DNA of 64,000 nucleotides from Rhodopseudomonas boonkerdii (GTDB lineage: Bacteria > Pseudomonadota > Alphaproteobacteria > Rhizobiales > Xanthobacteraceae). Below, one piece after another: positions 32,734 to 41,280 of this stretch. The translations under genes were made by a program, and so were the position numbers. Each line of letters starts with the position of its first letter. The stretch's first letter is position 1. The stretch lies in the NCBI RefSeq assembly GCF_021184025.1, contig NZ_CP036537.1, positions 682,001 through 746,000 on the forward strand, written 5' to 3'. The notes under the pieces are model-generated. The model had not been told where the DNA came from. It saw only the letters and a list, made by a program, of their open reading frames with translations, and did not search any database.

Positions 32734-33992
32734 GCTCCCCCTCCCGCGAGGTCGGCATCGGTCGCGTCCCGGGATGGCTTCCTGGCGCGCGTGCCGCCCT
32801 TCGCGGTGACGCGCTTGTACCATGAAAACACCCAGGCGGCGGCGGACATGATGACGATCCCGACCAGGCTGACCAGACCGTGCATGATTGCACCGCCTGC
32901 GATCTCGCCCAGGAAAAACTGACCTGCAAAAGCCAGAAACACGCCTATGCAGAAAATCTCAAGCGAATGCTGGCCACAAAGCACCATCGGTCGCAGCCAG
33001 ATCGACTTCAAGGCCGGCCAATCCTTCGGCAGGAATCGGACGGTGAGTGCCGCCAGCGCCAGGAAGTGGGCAAAACGGAGCACATCCAGATCCGGCTTGT
33101 TGATCGGATACATCCACTGTTCAAGCAGCTTGGGCAGCAGATGATGGATCTGCGGGATGTGCCAGGTCAGCGTCACCCAGAACGCCCCCAATAGATAGGC
33201 GACGCATGTCCAGAGTGTAATGGGTGAATTCAGGATACGCGTCATCCTGACGGCGCCGCCCAGCGCGCACCATGCCCCGAACACGAACAGCAGCTGCCAC
33301 GCGAATGGATTGAACGCCCATGCGCCGTTCGGATAGGCAGTGAGATGCAGGTCGAATTCCCATGTCAACACATAGAGCAGTACCGACAGGCCAAGCGTGA
33401 GATCGGCATGTCGGCGCATCAGCCACAGGATCAGCGGCAGGAACAGCATCAGAACGATATAGAGCGGCAGCACATCCATATTGACCGGGCGAAAACGCAG
33501 CAGCAGCGCCTGGACGATGGTGACATCGGGTTCCTTGAGAAAGTCGAGGATGCCCATTTCTTCCGTGTAGAGAGGATTCTGGAAGCGCGTGGCAACGTAG
33601 GAGATTTCCGCAAGGAAGATCGTGAACAGGAAGACGTGCGCCACATAGATTTGCCAGACGCGCTTGAGGATGCGCGCGCTGGCGATCACCGTGCCCTGCT
33701 CCTGCATCGTGCGGCCGTACACGAAAGCAGCGGTATAGCCGGAAATGAAAATGAAGATCTCGGTGGCGTCGCTGAAGCCGTAATTGCGGATGGTCAGCCA
33801 GGTGAGCAGGTTTTGCGGCAGGTGATCGATGAAGATCAGCCACAATGCGAGGCCGCGAAACAGATCGAGACGCAGTTCGCGCTCGTTCACAGCTGTCACG
33901 ATCGGCGGCGCCTCCGCAGTAGCTACGCGGGACGATGCCGTGGACGTATCGGTATGTGCAGGTCCGGCGATCGGATCGGCAACAGAGGTCAT
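32730..33992 (-). CDS. opgC: OpgC-family membrane succinyltransferase-like protein
   Basis: A 420-residue inner-membrane protein of the OpgC family (acyltransferase 3 clan), which adds succinyl groups to osmoregulated periplasmic glucans. The conserved start is ELRLDLFRGLALWLIFIDHLPQN, with the catalytic-type His in DHLP, and TEIFIFISGYTAAFVYGR follows. About ten spans are visible. It leads an operon with two SGNH-type genes. The opgG/opgH backbone synthesis genes are not in the window, so the glucan substrate is inferred from the family. It is divergent from apaG over 228 bp. Confidence 0.85.
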   Translation of the reverse strand: MTSVADPIAGPAHTDTSTASSRVATAEAPPIVTAVNERELRLDLFRGLALWLIFIDHLPQNLLTWLTIRNYGFSDATEIFIFISGYTAAFVYGRTMQEQGTVIASARILKRVWQIYVAHVFLFTIFLAEISYVATRFQNPLYTEEMGILDFLKEPDVTIVQALLLRFRPVNMDVLPLYIVLMLFLPLILWLMRRHADLTLGLSVLLYVLTWEFDLHLTAYPNGAWAFNPFAWQLLFVFGAWCALGGAVRMTRILNSPITLWTCVAYLLGAFWVTLTWHIPQIHHLLPKLLEQWMYPINKPDLDVLRFAHFLALAALTVRFLPKDWPALKSIWLRPMVLCGQHSLEIFCIGVFLAFAGQFFLGEIAGGAIMHGLVSLVGIVIMSAAAWVFSWYKRVTAKGGTRARKPSRDATDADLAGGGA

Positions 33993-34220
33993 TCAACACC
34001 GCATAAAATGGATCGATTGAGAAGAAAGACCCGCTTCGCAGGGGGGCTGCAAGTCAATTCATGGCGAGACGATTTCGTGAGGCGATCCGCCGCGGACGGG
34101 ACGGCGATAGGTACCAATTGTGGTCAAACGGGAACGGCAATTTTGCGTGGCATCGGTATTTGGCCGCTTCGTCGTTTTTCGTTATGTTGCCGGTCCAGCC
34201 TCACGCAGCGATGATGCCCC

Positions 34221-34613
34221 ATGTACCGCGCCGTCACCCGTCATATCGAAGTTACCGTCGAACCGAATTTCATGCCGGATCGTTCGTCCGCCGAAAAGCA
34301 GCAGTTCTTCTGGTCCTATACGATCGTCATCACCAATGCAGGCAAGGAAACCGTGCAGCTGAAGACGCGGCGCTGGATCATTACCGACGCGTCGGGTCGC
34401 ATGCAGGAAGTGCGTGGTGAAGGGGTGGTCGGGGAGCAGCCGGTGCTCGGGCCGGGCGAACGGTTCGAATACACCTCGGGTGTGCCGCTGCCGACGTCGT
34501 CGGGCTTCATGGAAGGCACCTATCAGATGGTGACCGATCAGGGCGAACCGTTTGAAATCGACGTGCCGTTGTTTTCGCTGGATGGGCCGGAAAGCAAGCG
34601 GGTGCTGAACTAG
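34221..34613 (+). CDS. apaG: ApaG protein
   Basis: A 130-residue single-domain beta-sandwich protein of the ApaG family, linked to Co2+/Mg2+ homeostasis and diadenosine tetraphosphate levels. Family features seen are VTVEPNFMPDRSSAEKQQFF, YTIVITNAGKETVQL, RRWIITDASGRMQEVRGEGV and the GEQPVLGPGERFEYTSG stretch. The start at 34221 gives the usual length. It is convergent with hslO across a short repeat element. Biochemical role in this group is unclear. Confidence 0.93.
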   Translation: MYRAVTRHIEVTVEPNFMPDRSSAEKQQFFWSYTIVITNAGKETVQLKTRRWIITDASGRMQEVRGEGVVGEQPVLGPGERFEYTSGVPLPTSSGFMEGTYQMVTDQGEPFEIDVPLFSLDGPESKRVLN

Positions 34614-34617
34614 GTCC

Positions 34618-34742
34618 CGGTCATTCCGAGGCGCTCGCGAAGCGAGCGGACCCGGAATCTGAATGTGAGAGCCTCAGACGCTTGCAAAGCCGTATCGAGG
34701 TTCCGGATTCGCGCGTACTGCGCGCTCCGGAACGACGGGTGG
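34618..34742. repeat. Intergenic palindromic repeat between apaG and hslO
   Basis: It opens with GGTCATTCCGAGGCGCTCGC, has GAAGCGAGCGGACCCGGAAT and closes with CCGGATTCGCGCGTACTGCG and CTCCGGAACGACGGG. The ends are related inverted segments (CATTCCGAG, CCGGAACGACG), and GCGCTCGCGAAGCGAGC and GCGCGTACTGCGCGC form hairpins. This is a common repeat type in Bradyrhizobium-like genomes. It contains no gene. Confidence 0.6.
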
Positions 34743-34744
34743 AG

Positions 34745-35743
34745 CTATTCGACGCCAGCTTCCGCCGGCGTGAATTCATAGACCGATGAACAGAACTCGC
34801 AGGTCACGACGACCTTGTTGTTCTCCACCATGTCCTCGCGGTCCTTCTGATCGAAGCGCTTCAGCATGCCGGACACCGCTTCACGCGAGCACGAGCACTG
34901 CGCGCGCAGCGGCGTCGGCGCAAAGACGCGTACGCCGCGTTCGTGAAAGAGGCGGAACAACAGCCGCTCGCCGGATAGATCGGGATCGATCAGCTCAACA
35001 TCCTCGACAGTGGAGATCAGCGACTGGCCTTCGACCCACGCGTCATCTTCGGGCACCGCATGGATTTCGGCACCATCCGGAACATCGCCGGCATCGAGAT
35101 CGCGTTGAGCGCGATCGGATGCCTTGGGAAGGAATTGCAGCAGCATGCCGCCGCCGCGCCAGCCATGGGTCGGGCCGCCATCGCCGCCGCGCCACTCCTC
35201 GCCGACGGCAAGGCGCACCTTGGTCGGAATCTGTTCGGAGCGCAGGAAATATTCGTGTGCGGCGTCTTCCAGCGTCCCGCCATCGAGCGCGACGAGGCCC
35301 TGGTAACGGCTCATGTCGGGACCTTGATCGACGGTCATCGCCAGATGCCCCTTACCCAGCAGTTCTGCGGACGACAATCCATCTTTCAGGCGCTCGACAT
35401 CGAAGCGCGCGTAAGCGCGCATGCGGTCCGGTGCGCGAAAATCGACGATCATCAGCGATACCGGACCGTCGGTCTGGGTTTGCAAAATGAAGCGGCCGTC
35501 GAATTTCAGCGCCGAGCCGAGCAACGTGGTCAGCACGACGGCCTCGCCGAGCAGCTTTGCCACTGGCGTCGGATAATCGTGCTTGGACAGGAGTTCATCA
35601 AGGGCAGGTCCGAGCCGGGTCAGTCGCCCACGCAGATCGAGCGTCGCGACGTCGAACGGCAGCACCGCATCGTCCACCGGAATGGATGATGGCGCGCGCA
35701 TCGGAGTGTCGGGCTGGAGACTGTAATCGGGGGATGAGGTCAT
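34745..35743 (-). CDS. hslO: Redox-regulated chaperone Hsp33
   Basis: A 332-residue Hsp33, a cytoplasmic chaperone switched on by oxidation. The C-terminal zinc switch has four cysteines as CSCS (about residue 280) and CEFC (about 312) in a CxC...CxxC layout. The core contains HDYPTPVAKLLGEAVVLTTL, LQTQTDGPVSLMIVDF and DGLSSAELLGKGHLAMTVDQ, which are typical. A probable extended N-terminus (about 25 residues) is common in alphaproteobacteria. It is convergent with apaG. When oxidised it binds unfolding proteins. Confidence 0.94.
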   Translation of the reverse strand: MTSSPDYSLQPDTPMRAPSSIPVDDAVLPFDVATLDLRGRLTRLGPALDELLSKHDYPTPVAKLLGEAVVLTTLLGSALKFDGRFILQTQTDGPVSLMIVDFRAPDRMRAYARFDVERLKDGLSSAELLGKGHLAMTVDQGPDMSRYQGLVALDGGTLEDAAHEYFLRSEQIPTKVRLAVGEEWRGGDGGPTHGWRGGGMLLQFLPKASDRAQRDLDAGDVPDGAEIHAVPEDDAWVEGQSLISTVEDVELIDPDLSGERLLFRLFHERGVRVFAPTPLRAQCSCSREAVSGMLKRFDQKDREDMVENNKVVVTCEFCSSVYEFTPAEAGVE

Positions 35744-35818
35744 GGGGCCTATGTGGGGGCAAAAGGCGCAAAATGAAAGGGTTTTGGCGGAACCCTGGGG
35801 GCGTCAGGTAGCAGAACA

Positions 35819-35846
35819 AAAAGGGCCGGCTGATTGCCGACCCTTT
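35819..35846 (-). terminator. Rho-independent terminator of the glutathione S-transferase gene
   Basis: The hairpin AAGGGTCGGC-AATCA-GCCGGCCCTT with TTTTTG after it on the minus strand lies 25 bp past the glutathione S-transferase stop. One G:U-type mismatch is in the stem. The A-run on the other side makes it possible in both directions. Confidence 0.75.
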
Positions 35847-35870
35847 CAAAAATCGCTTGGCGGAGCCGTT

Positions 35871-36485
35871 TTACGCGGCCTTCATCAGGCCTTCCTTCGC
35901 CAACGCCTCCTGCACCTTCGGGCGCGCGGCGACACGGTCCTTATAGGCCATCAGGTTCTTGAACATGGAGAGATCGAGTTTGTGGGCGTCGGCCCAGCGC
36001 AGCATGGTGAAGAGATAGCCATCGGCCACGCTGAAGTTGTTGCCGAGCAGGTAGCCGTTACCGGTCAGCAGGCCGTCGAGATATTTGAACTTGGCGGTCA
36101 GGCGGGTACGGAAAAACTCTTTCGTCTCATCGCTGAAGACCGGCTGGAATAGCGGCGAGAAATTCTTGTGCACTTCGCCATTGATGAAGGTGAGAAGCTC
36201 CTGCAGCTTGCGGCGCTCATCGCTGCCATGGGCAGGTGCGAGGTTCTTTTCGGCGGCACGGTCGGCGATGTATTGCACGATTACCGGCCCCTCGGTGACA
36301 AGCTCGCCGCTGTCGAGGCCCAGCGCCGGGACCTGACCTTTCGGATTGACGGCGAGGAAATCGTCGCCGTTCTCCAGCTTCTTGGCCCGCAGATCGACCT
36401 TGACCAGGTCGTAGGGCAGGCCGGCTTCGAGAAGTGCGATATGCGGCGACAGCGAGCAGGCGCCGGGCGAATAATACAGCTTCAT
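35871..36485 (-). CDS. Glutathione S-transferase
   Basis: A 204-residue cytosolic glutathione S-transferase of the beta class. The N-terminal thioredoxin-like half starts MKLYYSPGACSLSPHIALLE, which has the beta-class Cys at residue 10, and later has VNPKGQVPALGLDSGELVTE for glutathione binding. The C-terminal half is all helical (LLTGNGYLLGNNFSVADGYL). It is divergent from a MarR-type regulator, whose probable operator lies in the 120-bp gap. Likely role: detoxification of electrophiles. Confidence 0.92.
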   Translation of the reverse strand: MKLYYSPGACSLSPHIALLEAGLPYDLVKVDLRAKKLENGDDFLAVNPKGQVPALGLDSGELVTEGPVIVQYIADRAAEKNLAPAHGSDERRKLQELLTFINGEVHKNFSPLFQPVFSDETKEFFRTRLTAKFKYLDGLLTGNGYLLGNNFSVADGYLFTMLRWADAHKLDLSMFKNLMAYKDRVAARPKVQEALAKEGLMKAA

Positions 36486-36559
36486 CGAAATTTCTCCTTA
36501 AGGACGTTGGGGTAACGCCGGGGCGTGACTAAATGCATCGGCATGGAATAGTCAAGATT

Positions 36560-36573
36560 GATGCAGATGCATC
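36560..36573. promoter_or_regulatory. Probable MarR operator between the GST and MarR genes
   Basis: The perfect inverted repeat GATGCA-GA-TGCATC, with a related half ATGCATCGGCAT at 36533-36544, lies between the two divergent genes. MarR proteins usually bind such short palindromes over divergent promoters. It also argues against a start codon for the MarR gene at 36558. Confidence 0.55.
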
Positions 36574-36605
36574 GAGTGGCTAGGATAGGCCGCCATTTGG
36601 ACTGT

Positions 36606-37106
36606 ATGATGAAACGTAAACCTTCCACCGAGGCCGCCGCCGCCTGGATCCGCCTGATGCGGGTGCAGAGTCGTGTGCTGGACGGCGTCGAGCAGGATCT
36701 GAAGCGGGCCGGTTTTCCGCCGCTCGCCTGGTATGATGCCCTGATGGAGCTGTCGCGCTCGCCGAATGGCGAGCTGCGTCCGGTCGAGCTCGAAAAGCAG
36801 ATGTTGATACCGCAATATTCGACCTCGCGGCTGATCGACCGGCTGGTCGATGAGGGGCTTGCGATCAGGCGCGAATGCAAGATGGACAAGCGGGGGTTGT
36901 TCGTAGAGATCACTCCGGCGGGGCGTGAGATGCACAAGAAGATGGGCAGCGCCTATGCGGTGGCCATTGAGAAGCATGTCGGCTCCAAGCTCACCGACGC
37001 AGATGCAGCAAAGCTGTGTGGCCTGCTGGACCGGCTCGGTTGCGCATGCCATGACACACCGGCCGTTTCTGCGCCGGTCGCCAAAGACGCCGCTCCGGCG
37101 CGATGA
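36606..37106 (+). CDS. MarR family transcriptional regulator
   Basis: A ~166-residue winged-helix regulator. The wing and recognition region is visible in ELRPVELEKQMLIPQYSTSR, then LIDRLVDEGLAIRRECKMDK and RGLFVEITPAGREMHKKMG. A C-terminal Cys pair (CACHD) might respond to thiols. It is divergent from the glutathione S-transferase gene and probably represses it and itself. The start is one of the ATGs at 36606/36609; an earlier ATG at 36558 is next to the operator. Followed on the same strand by gshA after 96 bp. Confidence 0.88.
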   Translation: MMKRKPSTEAAAAWIRLMRVQSRVLDGVEQDLKRAGFPPLAWYDALMELSRSPNGELRPVELEKQMLIPQYSTSRLIDRLVDEGLAIRRECKMDKRGLFVEITPAGREMHKKMGSAYAVAIEKHVGSKLTDADAAKLCGLLDRLGCACHDTPAVSAPVAKDAAPAR

Positions 37107-37202
37107 CGTTTCAAATTCCCTCTGCGTTGGTGTCCCGATCGGGCGGCCGGCGTTCCCGACACTGCGCGCACCATATTGCAGCGCCTTTCGACTGGACTTC
37201 TC

Positions 37203-38573
37203 ATGGCGCGTGACCAACTCGATATGACGCCGCTGCAGTCGCGCGACGAACTCGTGGCGTGGCTGGAAGCGGGCGTGAAGCCAGCGTCGGAATTCCGCAT
37301 CGGTACGGAACATGAGAAGACGCCGTTTACGCTCGATGGCCACAATCCCGTGCCCTATGAAGGCCCGCGCGGCATTGGCGCGCTGCTGGATGGTATGAAG
37401 CACCTGCTCGGCTGGGAGCCGATCATGGAGGGAGCGAACATCATCGGCCTCTATGACGTCACCGGTGGTGGCGCCATATCGCTGGAGCCCGGTGGGCAGT
37501 TCGAGCTCTCCGGCGCGCCGCTGGAGACCGTGCATCAGACACAGGCCGAGCTGATGGCGCATCTGGCGCAGGTGCGTGAAATCGCGACGCCGCTCGGGAT
37601 TGGCTTCCTCGGGCTCGGTCTCACGCCGTCATGGTCGCGGGCACAGATCCCGGTGATGCCGAAGGGCCGCTACAAGATCATGACCAGCTACATGCCGAAG
37701 GTTGGCAGCTATGGTCTCGACATGATGTACCGGACCTGTACGGTCCAGACCAATCTCGATTTCTCCTCTGAAGCTGACATGGTAAAGAAGCTGCGCGTTT
37801 CGTTGGCGCTTCAGCCGGTGGCGACCGCACTGTTCGCCAATTCACCTTTTACCGAAGGCAAGCCGAACGGCTTCCTGTCGTTCCGCTCCGAGATCTGGCG
37901 TGACACCGACAACGCCCGTTCCGGCATGCTGCCCTGGACGTTCGAATCCGGCATGGGCTTCGAACGCTGGGTCGACTACGCCCTCGACGTGCCGATGTAT
38001 TTCGTGAAGCGCGGCGACTGTTACATCGATGTCTCCGGCTCCTCGTTCCGCGCTTTCTTCGAAGGCAAGAACGACAAGATGCCTGGCGAGCGGCCGACGC
38101 TGTCGGACTGGGCCAATCATCTCTCCACCATCTTCCCGGAAGTCCGTCTCAAACGTTATCTGGAGATGCGCGGCGCCGACGGCGTGACGTCGGACCGTCT
38201 GCCGGCGCTGTCCGCGTTCTGGGTTGGGCTGCTGTACGACGACGCCGCGCTCGACGCGGCATGGGATATCGCCAAGCACTGGACCGCATCCGAACGTCAG
38301 GCCTTGCGCGACGACGTGCCGCGCTTTGGCTTCAAGGCGCGGATCAAGGATCGCTATCTGTTCGAAATCGCGAAGGAGTGTCTGGCCATCGCTCATGGTG
38401 GCCTGCGTCGCCGCGCGAAGCTCGATGCCAACGGCCGCGACGAAACGCGTCACCTTATGTCGCTTGATCGCATCGTCGACAGCGGCAAAACACCGGCTGA
38501 GGAAATGCTCGCCAAGTTCAATGGTGCCTGGGGTGGCTCGGTGACGCCGGTCTACAAGGAATATTGCTTCTAG
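37203..38573 (+). CDS. gshA: Glutamate-cysteine ligase, plant/alphaproteobacterial type
   Basis: A 456-residue enzyme that makes gamma-glutamylcysteine, the first step in glutathione synthesis. It is of the GshA type found in plants and alphaproteobacteria (GCS2): ASEFRIGTEHEKTPFTLDGH, LEPGGQFELSGAPLETVHQT and RYKIMTSYMPKVGSYGLDMM are diagnostic, with TCTVQTNLDFSSEADMVKKL in the substrate region. The start at 37203 is preferred to 37176. Its closeness to a MarR regulator and a glutathione S-transferase gene fits a glutathione-centred locus. Confidence 0.93.
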   Translation: MARDQLDMTPLQSRDELVAWLEAGVKPASEFRIGTEHEKTPFTLDGHNPVPYEGPRGIGALLDGMKHLLGWEPIMEGANIIGLYDVTGGGAISLEPGGQFELSGAPLETVHQTQAELMAHLAQVREIATPLGIGFLGLGLTPSWSRAQIPVMPKGRYKIMTSYMPKVGSYGLDMMYRTCTVQTNLDFSSEADMVKKLRVSLALQPVATALFANSPFTEGKPNGFLSFRSEIWRDTDNARSGMLPWTFESGMGFERWVDYALDVPMYFVKRGDCYIDVSGSSFRAFFEGKNDKMPGERPTLSDWANHLSTIFPEVRLKRYLEMRGADGVTSDRLPALSAFWVGLLYDDAALDAAWDIAKHWTASERQALRDDVPRFGFKARIKDRYLFEIAKECLAIAHGGLRRRAKLDANGRDETRHLMSLDRIVDSGKTPAEEMLAKFNGAWGGSVTPVYKEYCF

Positions 38574-38694
38574 CTCAAGCGCTTGTGAGTTGGATGGGCG
38601 ATTTCTGTCAATTCGTTCATCGGGCGTACAGGTGGCAAGCGTTCCAATGCCGGTTCGTCGATCCCGTCTTGCAGCCAGCTGGAAACCCGATTGC

Positions 38695-39255
38695 ATGTTG
38701 AGGAGCCGCCTGTTCGGAGCATGTCTGGTCGCGCTTGCCATGCTGGTGCTGGCGGCATCCGCGCCCGTGCAGGCGCAAACCAATTTCGACCGGCCAGGCA
38801 ACGACTATCAACGCTCGGTGTCGCTGTCAGGCGATCCGGCCGAATGTGCGCTGATCTGCGAGCGCGACAGGAAGTGCCGGGCCTGGAGCTTCAACTATCC
38901 CAGTGACAATTCGGAAAATGCCGTGTGCTGGCTCAAGGACAAGGTGCCTCCGCGCATCCAGAGCTATTGCTGTGTCTCAGGCGTACGTGGTGCCGGCGTG
39001 ATCGAGCCGCGGAGCGGGCCGGTTGAAATCTCGACCGATCGCTATGGCGGCGACTATCGCTCCTTCGAGGTGAAGAACGACGACAAGGCCGAGCGCGGCG
39101 ATGTCTGCCGCGATGCCTGCGAGGGCGACAACAAATGTCGCGCCTGGACGTTTGCGCGGCCCGGCTATGCCGGCAAGAGTGCACGCTGTTTCCTGAAAAA
39201 CGACATTAAGCCGCCACGGCGTAAACCGGGTTTCGTCTCGGGCGTTGTCAGGTGA
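38695..39255 (+). CDS. Exported PAN/Apple-domain protein
   Basis: A 186-residue exported protein (signal peptide ~1-27, ending APVQAQ) with two PAN/Apple-like repeats. Repeat one has FDRPGNDYQRSVSLSGDPAE, CALICERDRKCRAWSFNYP and CWLKDKVPP; repeat two has DRYGGDYRSFEVKNDDKAER, CRDACEGDNKCRAWTFARP and CFLKNDIKPP. Cysteines are paired in the usual way. PAN domains bind proteins or carbohydrates, so a surface or periplasmic adhesion role is possible. The start at 38695 is preferred to an upstream ATG at 38590. It leads a short cluster with DUF6152- and DUF6644-type genes. Confidence 0.82.
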   Translation: MLRSRLFGACLVALAMLVLAASAPVQAQTNFDRPGNDYQRSVSLSGDPAECALICERDRKCRAWSFNYPSDNSENAVCWLKDKVPPRIQSYCCVSGVRGAGVIEPRSGPVEISTDRYGGDYRSFEVKNDDKAERGDVCRDACEGDNKCRAWTFARPGYAGKSARCFLKNDIKPPRRKPGFVSGVVR

Positions 39256-39290
39256 AGCCAAACGACACTCGCCAGCAATGGAGCTGACAG

Positions 39291-39650
39291 ATGACGCGTA
39301 TTCTTCGCACTGCGATTGGCGGCATGTTCCTGATTGCTCTCACCACGGCTGCAGCCGTCGCCCATCACGGCTGGGGCAGTTACGACGCCGCGAAGCCGGT
39401 CACGGTGACCGGCCCCATCGAAAGCCTGAAGTTTGAAAACCCGCATGCCACCGTCGTCATCAAGGGCAGCGACAAGTCCTGGACCGTGACGTTGGCGCCG
39501 ACCTCCCGCATGACATCGCGAGGCGCTTCGGCTGATGTGGTCGCCGTTGGCAAGACGGCGTCCGCCTATGGCTATCCATCCACGGTCGAGAAGGATGAGA
39601 TGCGCGCCGAGCGCATCACGGTTGACGGCAAGACCTACGAACTCCGTTAG
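39291..39650 (+). CDS. DUF6152 family exported protein
   Basis: A 119-residue exported protein (signal peptide ending ...TAAAVAHHGWG) of the DUF6152 family. The mature N-terminus HHGWGSYDAAKPVTVTGPIE is typical, followed by ENPHATVVIKGSDKSWTVTL, which could bind metal through the two adjacent histidines. GGAG lies seven bases before the ATG. It lies between the PAN protein and a four-span membrane protein, all on the plus strand. Function is unknown, though members often sit beside DUF6644-type membrane proteins. Confidence 0.8.
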   Translation: MTRILRTAIGGMFLIALTTAAAVAHHGWGSYDAAKPVTVTGPIESLKFENPHATVVIKGSDKSWTVTLAPTSRMTSRGASADVVAVGKTASAYGYPSTVEKDEMRAERITVDGKTYELR

Positions 39651-39662
39651 CGGCGTCGTCCG

Positions 39663-40154
39663 ATGACGGAAGCCGCTCCCGCATTGTTCGTAGCGATCGA
39701 GGCCTCGGCCGTAGGCGCCATGATCTGGCAGTCGCGCTGGCTCTATATGGTCGCCAATGTCGGCCACATCGTCGCGCTGCTGTGCTTCGCCGGCGCCATT
39801 GCGGTGATGGATACCCGTCTCGCAGGCGGACTGTCAGCGACAGCACCGGGCCCGTTGCTGCGCAAAGCGCGGCAGCTCGCGGTCGCTGCCTTTGTTGGCC
39901 TGATCGTCACCGGCCTCGTGCTATTCACCGCCGAAGCCAGCCATGTCGTGCTCAATCGTGTATTTCAGATCAAGGTCGGGCTGATTGTCCTCGGTTTGCT
40001 CAACGTCCTCTGGGTCGAGCGGACCATCATGCCGAAAGTCGCGGGGTTGCCGCCGCTAGTGCCGATGCCTGCCGGTGCGCGGCAAGGTGCATTGGCGTCT
40101 CTGACGATCTGGCTCAGTGTCGCGATCTGCGGTCGCGCCATCGCTTATTTCTGA
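39663..40154 (+). CDS. DUF6644-like integral membrane protein
   Basis: A 163-residue membrane protein with about four to five spans (SRWLYMVANVGHIVALLCFA, AVAAFVGLIVTGLVLFTAEA, VFQIKVGLIVLGLLNVLWVE and a final C-terminal span). A histidine in the second span (NVGHIVAL) and another in AEASHVVL could bind haem or metal, as in cytochrome b-like membrane proteins; this is only suggested by position. It is 12 bp after the DUF6152 gene, so the two are likely a unit. Its 3' end overlaps the convergent MmcQ/YjbR gene by ten bases. Confidence 0.7.
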   Translation: MTEAAPALFVAIEASAVGAMIWQSRWLYMVANVGHIVALLCFAGAIAVMDTRLAGGLSATAPGPLLRKARQLAVAAFVGLIVTGLVLFTAEASHVVLNRVFQIKVGLIVLGLLNVLWVERTIMPKVAGLPPLVPMPAGARQGALASLTIWLSVAICGRAIAYF

Positions 40155-40492
40155 TCGCCTGTATCGCAGGCTTTGCGTGCCGTCTTCGAGGCCAGCGCCA
40201 GCCACTGTCGCCGCAACAGCGGTTCGACGTGCGCGTGCGTGGCTTTGGAAAGGCTGATCAATACGATCGGATAGTCGCGATAGTGGTCGGTGAAAGAAAA
40301 GACTTTTGGCTGGCGAGCGACCAGCATCTCGCGCTCCTCGGGGGGCACGCCGGGCATCACCAGCGTCTCACCGTCTTCCTTCAGGCGCGCGAGCAGCTTT
40401 TTCCGCACCTTAAGCGCAGGGGTGCCGTAGGATGTGCCATCCGCGACCTCGGGCCATGTCAGCGCGATTGCACGGACATCGTCGAAGGTCAT
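40145..40492 (-). CDS. MmcQ/YjbR family DNA-binding-fold protein
   Basis: A 115-residue protein of the MmcQ/YjbR family, small CyaY-like folds of unknown biological role. MTFDDVRAIALTWPEVADGT opens it, then PALKVRKKLLARLKEDGETL and the conserved FTDHYRDYPIVLISLSKA. The start at 40492 gives the usual family length; a frame opening at 40582 is rejected. It ends inside the DUF6644-type gene and starts just 5 bp after the lepB stop on the same strand, so it may be transcribed with lepB. Confidence 0.85.
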   Translation of the reverse strand: MTFDDVRAIALTWPEVADGTSYGTPALKVRKKLLARLKEDGETLVMPGVPPEEREMLVARQPKVFSFTDHYRDYPIVLISLSKATHAHVEPLLRRQWLALASKTARKACDTGDQK

Positions 40493-40497
40493 TGCGT

Positions 40498-41280
40498 TCA
40501 ATGCACGCCGGTGAAGAACCGCGCGAAGCGGAGGCCGGACCACCAGCTCGTCATCGGCTGGCTGCGCACACCGAGGTCCCACGAGCCGACGATGGCATCG
40601 ACGCGACCGACGAGATTGTCCATCGGCAGCAGGCCGACCCCGCCCTGATTGACCGGTACACGGCTGTCGGCGGAGTTGTCGCGATTGTCACCCATCACGA
40701 ACAGATGGCCGGGCGGCACGGTGACGTCGGGCGTGTTGTCGAGCCGGCCATTGCTCCGCAGCTTGAAGATCGGATGCGCGACGCCGCCGGGCAGCGTCTC
40801 CACATAGCGCTGCGCCGGCTCGGAGCCACCGCTGTCATCTTCGGCAGCGCCGATGCCGTCGGGCCGGACTGCCGCAGCCTTGCCGTTGATCCACACCTGG
40901 CCGCCGCGCAGCTCCACATGATCGCCGGGCAGGCCGATCACGCGCTTGACCCAGACCTGTGAACGATCGCCGGGCCAGCGAAACACCACGACATCGCCAC
41001 GCTTCGGCGTCGAGGCGAACACGCGGCCGGTCTCGGGAAAGGCGACATGGATCGGCAGTGAAGCGGTGGAATAGCCGTAGGGAAATTTCGTCGCCAGAAG
41101 CGCATCGCCGATCAGCAGCGTTGGTTCCATCGATGCGGATGGGACATAGAACGGCTCGGCCAGCGCGCCCTTGCCGAGGAACACGATGCCGACAATGGCG
41201 GCGACCTGCGCGAGCTGGCTGCCCCAGCGTTTGGCCGTCGAAGGCAGCGTTGCTGCCTGCGTCTCCGTTTCGGTGCTCAC
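40498..41280 (-). CDS. lepB: Signal peptidase I
   Basis: A 260-residue inner-membrane endopeptidase that cleaves signal peptides of Sec-exported proteins. The single N-terminal membrane segment precedes the catalytic Ser in YVPSASMEPTL (about residue 46), and the general-base Lys is in KRVIGLPGDHVEL (about 110). GHLFVMGDNRDNSADSR is the conserved box E. The GTG at 41280 overlaps the tldD stop by four bases, so the pair is translationally coupled; longer N-terminal frames would lie inside tldD. Alphaproteobacterial form with a long loop between boxes C and D. Confidence 0.92.
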   Translation of the reverse strand: MSTETETQAATLPSTAKRWGSQLAQVAAIVGIVFLGKGALAEPFYVPSASMEPTLLIGDALLATKFPYGYSTASLPIHVAFPETGRVFASTPKRGDVVVFRWPGDRSQVWVKRVIGLPGDHVELRGGQVWINGKAAAVRPDGIGAAEDDSGGSEPAQRYVETLPGGVAHPIFKLRSNGRLDNTPDVTVPPGHLFVMGDNRDNSADSRVPVNQGGVGLLPMDNLVGRVDAIVGSWDLGVRSQPMTSWWSGLRFARFFTGVH

